Source: Bostrychus sinensis (taxonomy: Eukaryota; Chordata; Actinopteri; Gobiiformes; Eleotridae). Taken from it: a stretch of 64,000 nt of DNA. Both the position numbers and the translations under genes were made by a program. Each line of letters opens with the position of its first letter. The first letter of the stretch is position 1. The stretch spans positions 14,685,903 through 14,749,902 of the forward strand of contig CM036243.1 of assembly GCA_020698575.1 (NCBI GenBank), read 5' to 3'. Below, one piece after another: positions 25,516 through 38,350 of the stretch. A model generated the notes under the pieces. The model did not search any database. It saw only the letters and a program-made list of their open reading frames with translations, and had not been told where the DNA came from.

Positions 25516-26129
25516 TCAGCAAATTATACATACACTGTAAAAAATGTATCTGTAGCGTAACATAACGCTATTGAAACTGTGATGACAGTGTGTGATTGGA
25601 TTGGAGTGGCTACAGTGTCTGAGGTCATTTTCAAATGATTTGCATGTCATTACACTCAGTAAAATAAACCAAAAATATCCCACTTGGCAACTAAACCAGG
25701 TGGCAGTGCTTCAAGTGAGTTGAAATTCCAAGTTAAAAGAATTACACTCTAGAGCTATTGGACATTTAGATGGCACTTCTCAACATGGAATCTCCAAAAA
25801 TATTAAATGAATGATTAGTATTTGAAATTAAAAGCATTCCCAGATTTGTATAGGTGTAAAATCACTATGAAGAATACTCAAATCTGGGCTCAGCATCACT
25901 TACATATAATTACACTAAAACTCATTACAGCATGTACAAATCAAGTAAAAGCAAACGCCATGATAAGATGAGCAGCTCTCTGCTATCAAGCTGTTTACAC
26001 CAAAGCTCTCCTAAGGTCATTGTGTGATATCAAATCCATTATACTTGTTGTATGCCTTAACAGCTAAGTATCTCTGTGCTTTTTCTACATCTAGCATCCC
26101 TATATTTTAAATGATCTTGATTATGAACT

Positions 26130-26470
26130 GTACATCAATCAGGCACAACACTATGACCACCTGCCTAATATGCAGCCCCATATGCTACAATGCACTGTGT
26201 ATTCTTGACACCTCTGTATCAGAACCAGCCTTAATTTCAGTTTTGGAGATGCTCTGACCCAGTCGTCTATATCACAATTTGGCTCTTGTCAGAGACGTAC
26301 AAATCCTTATGCTTGCCCATTTTTCCTGCTTCAAACACATCAACTTTGAGGATAAAACGTTCACTTGTAACCTGATATATCCCACCCACTTTTATGTGCC
26401 ACAAGGAAGAGATAATCTGTGTTTGTTTCTCCTTCCAGTGGTCATAATGTTATACCTGATCGGTATATGT
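26130..26470. mobile_element. MITE with TATGACCAC inverted ends (copy 1)
   Basis: The left end contains ACTATGACCACCTGCCTAAT and the right end GTGGTCATAATGTTATACCT. The same ends flank the larger copy at 43939-44458. It lies in the probable spock3 3'UTR or downstream flank. Confidence 0.65.
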
Positions 26471-27681
26471 AGAAGACCAAAAACTGTACTTGAACCAAAA
26501 CTAGAACCAAATTTCTACAATAAAAGCCACTCTAATGCAGTATAATTATGAGATCGCTTACACGCTTTTTCGGTTACTAATCCCAGCGTCAAAAAGGCAC
26601 ACCTCTCACCAACAACCCCCCCACCAACACCCCCACCTCCGACGTCAGGTCTGCATGGTAGCGCGTGGGCCTATGACTGTGCAACATATTCTGCATCTGT
26701 TACACCACATGTTAAAATACACATTAAGACTCTGACAAAATGAAAAACATCAACACCATAAGAACAATGAGATATCAATTGCTGACATACCGAAGGTCAA
26801 CAAACATTTTTATCTCACGTGTTTGAGGCGAGATTCAGTTTTTCATCTCTGCGCTTCGAGCTACAATATATTAAGTTCCACAAAGGTTTAGGCTCTACAG
26901 AAAGAAACGTTACACGGTATTAGACATGCTTTGACAAATCTGTTTCATCTTCTGTATTCATCCAAGGGTGGATTAGAAAAATAGATCAATTTTCCTCCAA
27001 GCGCTGCCATGTTTTTTTTTCTCCTCCAAAACAGTAATTTGTCTTTCTTTGCTGCCCAAGCTTTTGAGATTATTCCATTCGATTTGTGTTTCACTAAAAC
27101 CAGCTTGCATGTCTGTTCTGATTGCTATCCGGCTACATCGCCTTGGTTCCTCTAATGAAGCATTTCTAACTCTTTATCTGCTTGTTCCATACAGTTACAG
27201 TCACAGTTACAAATTAAAGATCAAAAGAAAACCTTAAGAGTGCAATAATTTCTTATCTACATCTGGGACGTCCCACCTATACACAGGAACACTGGAAAAG
27301 AGGGGGGATGGGGGTCTCTTTAAACAGCGTGCCTTGGAGCATCAACATACCTAGGCACAAGGACACTAAAAGACATGGACTGTCCAATGAGGGAAGAGGT
27401 CTTTGCACACGTGTCCAAATCCGAAGTCTTAAAGAGTCTCTGGTTGGCTGACACACAAATAAAATGTAAGTGCCATTAAACTGATCTATTTATATTAAGA
27501 CAAAAAGATAAATCATCAATTGCCAGCAATATTGTTTTCATTTTTTTTTTAAACTTATGAACAAACAATACACAGAGAGAAGTCCATAGGCTGTTAGTAC
27601 GATTAGGTATCTGCCTGGGGGGTCACCAAGAAACGTGCAGTTTGACCAAACACACAGTTCTTTTTGTTTTTCGGCTTAAAA

Positions 27682-30600
27682 TTATGACAGGTATTCATCG
27701 TCGTCATCATCATCCTCGTCTTCGTCAGCGTACTCATCATCCATGACCGGGTCGATTGGTGCGAAGGTATCTTCGTCGTCTTCATCATCTGCTTCATCTT
27801 CCTCCAGTAGGGGGTCTCCACTGCCTGGGTCTCCAGATGACTCCAAAATCACACCTGTAAAATCATACAATATCCAACAAATGTTAGCCAGATCTACATT
27901 AAAACATTATTACAACCAGGAGAAGCTTAAAACAAACAGATAAATAAATAAAGTGAAGGATGATTTATTGAAGGAATAAACTTTGGCGCTTAGACCCAGG
28001 TAGAGACGTCAGCGATGTGATGAAGAGAGAGTTTGATAGATTAGTTAGGTGAATTTTATCCCCCTGGGGTCTAGACAGTGATGGTGGTGAAGAGGAATAG
28101 AGGGAGAGTTCTGCAGTTCTGCTGCTGCGATGGTGGAGTTGGGGATGAAGGAGGGTTGCAGCATGTAGCTAAACAGCAAGATGACTGAGGAGAGAGAGTG
28201 TGTGTGAATGGCTTGAGAGGTGACTGAATGAGAGGCAGGTGGCAGGCTGTGATTGGCTGACAGTGACAGACAGGTGATAGAGTATAGATGAGGGAAAATA
28301 CATTTTTCCGGTTGAATTTACAAATACAGCTTCATATGAACAAGAATATGCAAATACTTTATTACTGCAGTGCATAAATGCTGCTACTCTTTAAATATAT
28401 ATTTTTATGTAATTTTTAAATGTATATAAATAATGTAATCCAGCCATAGGGCATCACATGTCACACAAGCTAAGTTAAATGGAGAAGGTTGTGTATGGAA
28501 GGGCATCAGGCATAATACCAATGCCAAATTAAACATATAAATGACAGCCGACTAGGAAGTACAATAGAAGAGAATGTGATGTCAGGCTATTGTGAATGAC
28601 AAGGTTCTATACAACTGTATGGTGGAAACAGAAAAAAGAACAGAAAAACTAGAAGTCAAGTCAAATTAACATAAATAATGGCAATACAATTATAAGATGA
28701 TTTACATGAGGAAATAACTGCCTCCTTATAATTGTTGGTTAGTTGGTTTGTTGGTGTGTTCATTTGTTAGGAAGATGACTCAAAAAGTAATGTTTTTATA
28801 ATAAACTGCTTTTTGGTAAAGATCTGCAACACTTTTGAAGATTCATGAATGTTTTAACCATTCTGTACTACTGCAAGATGCAACCAAGGGGCAATTTGGT
28901 GTGCATTGATAAAATATGAGAAAAACAAACCATAAAGAAATAACTATAGTAGACCAAAGTACCATATTTTAAACACTTTATAACTTTCTGTAAACATAAA
29001 AACAAAGGAAGAATGGAAGGGAAAAAAGTGGCACCTACCACAGTCTGCAGGGCCACGGGTACGAGATCCGGCCACCTCGTTACCATAGCGATCCACACAC
29101 CAGCACTGACCACTGCTGCTGTGGCACTGGTGGGACCTGTAGTAGCCCTCTCCATCGCAGGACGGCAGATACTGACCTACAAATACATGAAAGACAAACA
29201 CAGTCAGTGTGATGCTTCAGAATGTGTGTGTTTGAGAACTTGAGTAATGTGTGCGTGACTCACCGAGAAGCTTCTTTCCTGGTTGCTTTTTGTTGATGCT
29301 GGACAGCTCTGCTTTACAAGGGGAGTCTGCAAAAAGAAGAGACAAAGGACTGTACTGAAAAACTGCTCAAGTCTGCTCCTTTTTCCTGGACTTGTTTTTT
29401 GTGCAGCTCACTTCTTTTGTGCGGACATTCTGCTTTTGTCAGGATCTTTGTTTGGTGAGTCATCTCCAAAAGACACAGCTTCATAACCACAAAAGTAAAG
29501 CTTTATGTTGGTCTTACACAGTAATGTTTTATACAAAGTACAATATTCAAAACAAGGTTCAAACAATGTCTGATGTCTGAACTGAAGTAAAAGTAAACTC
29601 CATGCATGCAATAACACTACTGAAGCTGCCTAAAAGCTGGGCACAGCTATTTAATAGCTTGTTTGGACATTTAGCCAGTAAAATAAATAATAATCAGTTG
29701 TTAATGAGAAACTGGTGGGACAGAATGAAGGCTATGTACTGTACTGTTTACCAAAATGTCACGGATCATTAGATTATATGATTAAACCAGATGTACATCC
29801 AAAGTGTGTCATTACTGATTACCTAATGAGTGTTTTTGCAGTGGAAATAAACATAAACATCTGTTATTGTATTATATAGTGTGGAATCTGTGGAATGACC
29901 CGATGTGCTGATGACATTTCATTTGAAGAATAGTGGATAGAACACTACTCCTTAATCCTAAAAGTCACACAAGTCAAAGAATATGCTCAATCCTCTGTTA
30001 CTCCCTTGGCTGCTGCAGTCACACAGTAGTACTTTCAAATCTCCTTTTTGAAGCTTAACAACAAAATGTCAAGATGCACTTCTCTATCTTGACTTTCTTA
30101 ACCAGATCCTTTATTATGTATTATGTTATGGGTCATACATAGTGACTAATCACCATTTTATATTGATACACAGTTCTTGTTAATGTCTCTTCATATTCTT
30201 GCTCTCAACCAGACAACAGACAACCATTCACTCTCATTTATTCATTCACTAGGCTATTTTAGAGTCATTCATCTAATGCATTTAAGTCTTTGTATGGTGA
30301 GGGGAAGCCAGAGCACCCAGAGAGAAGCTGCGGTAACACAGACAGGACATGGAAACAGAGAACTCCCACGCTTTGTTTAGTTTGCACATTGTATGCAGAG
30401 ATATTGTATAGGCCTACCTGTGTATCTCTGGAAGCATGTGCACCACTCTGAGCTGGTTATGACTTTGTCCATGTGTGTGTCACAGGATTTGAAGAAGACA
30501 TCGGAGCAAGGTTCATTCCTGTCCATGTACAGACTCTTGATTTCTGACTGGTCCAGCTGCATGTCAAAGTTTATGTCCAGACGGGAGAACATCCAGCCAA

Positions 30601-33600
30601 GAGGGTCCTTGCAGATGGGTGACGCTCCTACCTCAAACTCTACAATGAAAAACAAGACTATAATTAACACTGTACTTCTGATAAGGCTTATTTTGAAGTG
30701 TTTTATTGATTTTTTTAACTTACTGTTCTTTTCTGGCTTTTGGATTTTGACTCTCTTGTGGTTGCTGTTCTCATGAAGCACTCTGAACCAGTCCCTTAGA
30801 CGACTCACCACCTCTTTCAGGTCTGACTCACTGCACACTTGGGAATGCAAATGATGAATATTGAACAAAGTTTTTGCTTCCCACCCCCGCTATGATAATG
30901 ATACTAATGACACATTAAACTCCAAAAATCCTTTTGCTCTTTGTGTGTGGTGTTTTTTTTTTTCACATTTGTGTTGCATACCTCTCTTCTCTGGTGTGCT
31001 TGGTTTGGGCTGAGGAGGACAAGGACACATGCCAGGACACTTGACGGCAATCTTCTTTCCTGAGATGCACGCTTGGTACTCCAACTTGCACTGAGACAGA
31101 AAGATGACACAAATGAATAGACCAAAAGGGAAGTGGAAAAAGGATCCGAGACCCCGTTTAGAGAAATGAAAGCATGTCAGTAGTGTTTCCATTGTATGCA
31201 AAAGATGAAGAATGTGGTTATGTTTTTGCTGATGTACACGTTTCTGTGTATTGCGTGTACTGGGTGTATACCTTGGTGGAGTATGTGTGGCCGTCAGTTC
31301 CACAAACAGGAGAGGGGTGGACCACTGGACACGGCGTGCACTTTTTCCCTGGGTTCTGGTACAAACTGGGATCTTTGAAACTACATAGAGGAATTGAAAT
31401 TCAGAGTTAGCTCATCTTGACTCAAAGGCTTTTACGTTTAACAATTTTATGGAGTACTTTCACATCTGCTTGAGCGATATTATTTTGCAGAAACAGTACT
31501 TTCACTTAAGTACTTCCTCCACCTCTGCTCTAAAGTTGAAGTTACGAATCATTTGACATTAACCATAACCATCATCCATCCTGCCCGCTGTGCACAAGAC
31601 TAATGTTGGCAAAAATGTCCGTGATATGTCATCTTATTCCTACTGCAATTTCAGAAATGAAGGATTTGTGGATTTATGTGTGATTATTTGATGATTTGCT
31701 TGCCTTGTGCATTAGTAATTGTGCTGTTGCTAAGAATGGGGTCAGTGCGGTGTTACTGTCCCCGGTTCAGTTGAAAGTGTCCTAGACAGAAATACACACA
31801 ACCATAGAAAGCCCATTCATTTCATTTGGCAGGACTCGCTGTCCATTATACGGCCATGCCAGAGCTGGGGTAATTGGACTAAATGGTAATGCCACACAAC
31901 AGTCACAAGAGAGCAGTGCAATGGAAAGAGCAGCTGGACATATGGGGATGGTATGAAATATGAATAATATATTACAGCATGGGGATATCAGTAGTCCAGG
32001 AAATTATTAGAATTTCCAGGAAAGTGTTTTGTTTATTATTCAAATTGTAAACTAATAACTACAATCTCTTGAGGTAGGGGTGGAAGACTCTTCTGAGTGA
32101 TCAAAGAAGCCTGTGGTTTGGTGACAATTCATTGTAATGAGAGAGCAAACTAAAAACATTTAATCAGTTGTTTTTAAGATGACAAAATGATAGATTGTTC
32201 ATTAAAGAAGGATTTACAGTGATTGGTGAATTAAATCTGGGCAAACACTGACAATTGTGGCAGACCATTTTTTTTTTTAATTATTTCTTTTCCTTCTTTC
32301 AAATGTAACCATATTGTTTACAAACACTAAAAGTTTATACCCTTGGATTGATTATACAGCCTTTATATGAATAGCCTCCTAAAACAGTGCCACTTTCTAA
32401 CAGTAGATAAGGTCACATTACTAATAATGTAGTGTTATTAAGGTTTTGGTTATAGTCAGATCATGAGTTATACATAAACAAGGGAAGTGAAAAGAGAAGA
32501 AGGGCAAGGAAGCAAAACCAACTTAGATTTCCTTGTAACCCACTCCCATGTGTCTTTCATTTTTTGGTTCAATCCGAAAAAGAGAACTGAATGTGAGGGG
32601 CAGCTCGATGTCTGGGTCTAAATTGTACTGTATCTGTGCATGCAATGTGTTGACTGGTCTTACCTAATTCTCCTCTGGCTGACACAAGAGGCCGTTTTAT
32701 AATCCTCAGCCACACACACCTTGTGGCGACTGCATTTGATCTTCAGACAGGGGTCTTTGGCTGGATCAAGGGCTGAGACAACAAAGAACACATTTAGATG
32801 AGTTTACTCCATACAAATAATGCTTTACCTATATATCAGATACATATTTGGGCAAAATGTATTAAGAATGAAATCTATTATAAAACAGATTCTCACATGT
32901 TTTAGATGGTTTTGTGGTTTGTTTATGTGACTATTCTCTCAAATTGTTTACAAATTCAAAAAGGGTTTAGGGAAACTTGCAAAAAAAAAACGAAGCTTTC
33001 ACTCAGTTTATGTCACCCTCTTCACATCAGTGCTCTGGCTCCTCGAACTCAAAGCTAACACAAGCACCCTTAGATCTAAAAACAGATGGACACAGTTTGC
33101 GTGGCTACTTCGAGTCCCAGTCAATTTTGTGCGGCGCCTCCAATACTGATCTGGTATCAGTTCCTACAGTCAAAAGCCTCATTTGACAGCTGATTTTAGA
33201 TCTGACTCTGTGATCTGCTCGGCCTCCACATGCAATCTTTATCTGATCCCAAGTCAGTCATCAGTGTGGTACCGGTGAGCAAGATCTTAGGCACTGAGCA
33301 GATCTCAGAACAGTAGTCTATGTGAATGACCTCTGCTCTAAAGAACCTTACTGTAATCCCTGAGCAGCTTTGCCAGATTATCCTGCCTTGATCCAGCGAG
33401 ACTAAAGCTATTGTTTCATGACATAGGCGTGTGTGTGCGTGTGTGTGCGTGTGTGTGCGTGTGTGTGCGTGTGTGTGCGTGTGTGTGCGTGTGTGCATGT
33501 GTGTGTGTTTTGATGCTGGCTCAATGTGCTGAGGATCTAGTGATAAGTCAGAAGTGAGGGTGTTTGTGTCCTGGTTTGCCTCGATGTGTTTATGAGCTTA

Positions 33601-33860
33601 TCACTCTCTAATTCAGTGGGAAAGTGGGAAGAAAAATCATCTAATTTCAGAATAAAACCTCAACAGCTGGAAGACAGTTATCATACAGTGCTACAGTGTT
33701 ATTAATATTTGTCTATGCACAGCTCATAACTAAAAATATGAAATGATTTTCATCACCCCCATCTGCCAGGTGTGGCTAATTAGCAGCTATTTAGCTACAG
33801 GTGTGGCTAATGCTAATGCTCACCCAACACTACATCACTCTCCCAATGTAACCAAAAGCC

Positions 33861-33891
<31 letters not shown>

Positions 33892-36800
33892 ATAAAATAA
33901 TTTTTTGGAAATGAAATTGATTGTAGTAATAATAAGTAAGTAATTTTCAGATGTAAGCATTGTAATAGGCCTATTATTGACTATAGTAGTGCCTTTTGTG
34001 ATTCAGAAACTGAGTTTAAATGTGTATGTAATCATGCCAGAGCCTTTTGGACATTGTTTCAAAACAGGATTTTGAAGATTGCCCCACAAGCTCCTAATGT
34101 AACTTATAAGAATGGAGTATTTTTGAAATCTAAACTGATTTTTGTATAAAAAAGCATTACAAAAAGAAAAACACAGGGTGATGGCTAAAAATTGCTTCAA
34201 AGTGATATTTTTAAATAACTACGTAATGGCTACTGGCTAATAAGTACTTATTTTTATTTATTTTATTTTATTTTATTTTTTGTACTTAATATAGATACAC
34301 ATCATGATAGTCAGATTAAAACTGGGCTTAAAAATGGGCTTGCTTTGAAATGCTGTGTGATGAGAGGAATCGCAGAATCTAAAGTCCATACTTTCACAAA
34401 ATAATTTATTCATTCATAAAAACAATTATTTTAAATTTTTTATCTATAATCCTGAACAGTGGTTCCCAAAGTGGGGTCCAGGGCCCCTGGTGGGCTGTGA
34501 AGGTCATGCAGGGGGGCTGCCAGAGGTTAATTAATTCCTTTAACAAAATGTGTATTTCTTGTACCAACCTTGGTCAAATGGTTTGGTTGGAGTCCATGTT
34601 CTTGGCTCCTAAAACAAACATAAGCATTTTAAAATCATTTCAATGTTATTGTAAGCCAATGCATATTGTAAACATTTGTTACAAACCTCCACTTCCTTTA
34701 AAAGTAAGCATTACAAAAACAAGAAGAAGAATACACTTCAGTAGGGTTTTCATTGTAAAAAACACACAACAGATACATGCACTGAAATTTATTTTTTGTT
34801 ATTTTACCATTGTTCACTTCATTCTTTTCTTATAGCAAACTAATAACATTATATTGTAGAGAAAATACTACAAAGCTGATTCCTACATAAAAATGGGACT
34901 TAAACCAATTATGGCTAAACAATTACTGGAAAAGTCATCATTCAAATTCTACCGGGGGGGGGGGATACAAGTTCAAGCCTGAAGTGTTGATTATAGCAAT
35001 TTTTTTTGACACTGGAGTGCTACTTCATTCTCATCTTTATCTGTAAAATGTGACAAATCTAAATCCATTAAAGCCATCACCTTTGCTTGGGTTGCTGCCA
35101 TTTGTACTTGAAACAGGTACACTGTGGTGACTGCTTCGGCTTTTAATAGACACAAAATAAGCTAACACACCCAGAGGTACTAACCTCTGATGCAAATGTG
35201 AAAGCAGCTTAAGAAACAGTGAGCTCTGCGTGGGTCTCTGATCTCACTGTCTGAAAAAAAAATCTACATAACACTCCTTATTCTCACATCTTATTATTAA
35301 TGAGATTTATATGTGAATACAGCGGCAAGAAAAAGTTTGCACCCCTTTAGCATTTTTCCTTTATTGTTGCCTTACAACCTGGAATATTTAAATGGAGCAG
35401 TGAGAGGTTTCTGTCAGTCACTTCACATTACATGACAACAACTATGAAAATGAAAACAAAAATAAATAAATAAATAAATAAAAAATATAAATATATAAAT
35501 ATTGTAAAGCAAATTAGAAATATGACAGAAAAACATAAAACTCGAGTGTGCCTTTTTAAAGAGACCCCTAAATGAGACCCGGTGTTACTCACCCTCAGAA
35601 GTCACAGAATTTGCCATTATGTCACAACACACAATTTAATTCATCATTACAACATGTAACAGATAAGGAACCACACCAAACCTGCCTAAAGATGACATCA
35701 AAAACTCACAAACTGGGCAAGGAATGCACTTATCAGAAAGGCAACAATAAAACCAAAGGTGACCCTGAAAGAGCTGCAGAGCTCCACAGCAGAGGCTGTT
35801 GTATCTGTCCACAGGACCACTCTGAACCATACACTCCACAGAGCAGGGCTATGTGGAAGAGGGGCCGTTGCTTGAAGAAAATAATAACAAAACATGTTTT
35901 GTGTTTGCCAAAAGGCACGTGGAAGACTCCCCAAAGACGAGAAGGTCCTCTGTCCAGATACAATTAAAATGAGCCATCAATGAAAGATGCTATGTGTAGC
36001 ACAAACCTAGCACCTGACTGTGCCCCTCTCTAAAGTGAAGCCTGATGATGGCAGTGTCCTGCTGTGGGGATATTTGTCATTGGTAGGGACTGGGAAACTG
36101 CTCAGAACTGAAGGACTGAAGGATGGAGCTAAACACAGGACAATTTTTGAAGAAAATGACTCAAACTGTGCTGTACAATGCATCCAACCTGAAGGAACTT
36201 GAGCTGTTTTTAGATGAAGAATGAGCACAGATCCCAGTGATTTTCTGAACCAAGCTTCATAAACACTTATGCTAGAAACATTGGAGCTGAAAGTCCTTCA
36301 GAAGGTGGTTCTACAGAGGACTAACTTGAGGGGGTACATGCTTTTCACACTCAGGTTTTCAGTTTTTCTGTCATATTTCTAATTTGCTTCACAATATATA
36401 TATATATATATTTTTGCATTTTCATAGTTGTTGCCATGTGATGTAAAGTGACTGATATAAACCTCTCAATGATCCAATTACACTTCCAGGTTGTAAGGCA
36501 GTTTGTGGCTTCCGTTGTGAGATAAAGGCCAAAGTTAACAGAAAGGGAGAGTAAAGGAAGTATATGTTTGTCAGAGTGAACGACTAGAGACTGGCACTAC
36601 ACAGTACTTGTGCATGAGAGCAGGAGGTAAATGTGGGTGCCCAAGTTCAATGTATTGAGTCAACATTAAAGCTTAAGTACAAGTGCATAGCATAATATTG
36701 CTCTATTGAATAATTTGAATTGGCTGTATTTTTCTAAAGAATTATTATATTTATATAATAATAATAATATTAACATATTTTATATTTATATTATATATTC

Positions 36801-38313
36801 TATAATACTTTTTCAGAAAGTCTTGACAATTGGAGACATGCAGATGTGCTCCTGGGAATTTAATGTCTTTCTGTACCACCATTTAACCTTAACATTATGT
36901 GCACTAATACTGCTTAATGACATAATCAGTTCAGCTTTGCTAAAAAAAAACTCTGTCCATCTAACAAGTAAGACATTTGAAGAAACTGCAAGAAACTTGT
37001 CACGATAAAAGGTAAAGACCAAATTTAAGCAGTTAGAATGTTAATGTTTTGTCAGTACTATGTCTCTCACCTGAGCTTTTGCTTTTGCATTTCAAATCTT
37101 TTATTCAATTCATCTAAAATTGGACTAACCTTAGGGTTATAGGCAAAGTGGACATTTTAGCCTGTTTTTAATTATATTTTGAATTTCGCAAAGTGGAATA
37201 TCTTGAACTCTTAGAACATTAAGAACAGGCCTTCTGCTGGTGCGTACAGTTAAACAAGGTGAAGAAGTTTGAGTTTTATGCAGCTGAAATCAGGAACAGT
37301 ATATTTGATGATGTTAGATACAATATGACATGACTTTAGTTCCTCTTTTTAGCTCTGAAAGTGTTCTATATGTGCTTATTCTTTTAAATTTAATTTTAAG
37401 TTTTCATTTATTTTCTTCATACTGCATTTGTCTATTTTTTTCTTGCAATTCATGTCAGTAATGCACTTTTAACTCTTTATGTCTTTTATTTCTGTGACAC
37501 ACTTTGAAATTCTATCTATTTTGCTAAATACACTTTCCTCGCCAATACATGTACAATACTAATATTTATGTATACATTTGTTGTGTCATTTATTCACATA
37601 AAAGACTTAACTTAACTGCCTATTTCATTTTTCTAATTTCATTCATACACATTCACATTTCATTCATTTCACATTATTACAAAGGAGGCCATGATCTGAT
37701 ACAGACAGGAACCTGAGCAAAAGCCGTGCTTTTCTATGCACTGCACATAGCACACCCAGTAATGAGAACATTGCATTATGGGGGCTAGGGCCATGCTTTC
37801 GACTAGTCAAGGCAGCAAAAGTGCTTGCGGTCTGATTCCTTAATGGAATCAACCAACACACACGAATGCACACATTAGCAGTGTAAACAAACAAACCTGT
37901 GAACACAGTACTGTCTGTGGCACAGGAATCTGTCTCCACCATGCAACATCAAAAAGCATGAATGTACAACACTACTCATGGAACCAGCTGGTTTTTCAGA
38001 GGCACAGAAATCCCCTTATTCCAAATATGAATACAACTTTCTGGTCCTTACTGGGATTTCCACTGCCAAAATCACTGCATATTTTTTAAAAGTCTTGTTC
38101 CTCAATTTAGCCTGAGTATATCCTTGACCTGGTTTAGTCTTTGTCAATTTTTTACTTTGACCCAGTTTTGACCAGTAAATGCAGAGATTTGTATTCCAGC
38201 TTAAACTGAACTGAACTATGTTAAAAATTCCAAAAATCACATTTATATTTTTATAGCAATATCATATTATCGCATATTGCATGTTTTTCTCATATCATGC
38301 AGCTCTAGTTAAT

Positions 38314-38350
<37 letters not shown>

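Larger units (their letters stand above)
21483..27681. other. convergent intergenic region, slc44a1 and spock3 3' ends
   Basis: No conserved coding exon was recognised. It contains transposon remnants (22641-22915, 24852-25294, 26130-26470), tRNA-like SINE fragments and probable 3'UTRs of both genes. The 127-codon minus-strand frame near 22099-22482 has no recognisable motif. Confidence 0.5.

Noticed and set aside
30393..30776. 127-codon plus-strand frame
   Set aside because: Lies opposite two spock3 exons.
33196..33498. Minus-strand frame with repeated HTHTHA
   Set aside because: Translation of the GTGTGTGCGT array.
33611..33655. Minus-strand acceptor-like site followed by DDFSSHFPTELE as spock3 exon 2
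   Set aside because: No donor in phase and no FRTW or PFDQ motif; the 40-nt exon at 34569-34608 fits both phase and protein.
35572..35967. 131-codon plus-strand frame as a host gene
   Set aside because: It is inside the Tc1-like copy A and its sequence recurs in copies B and C.
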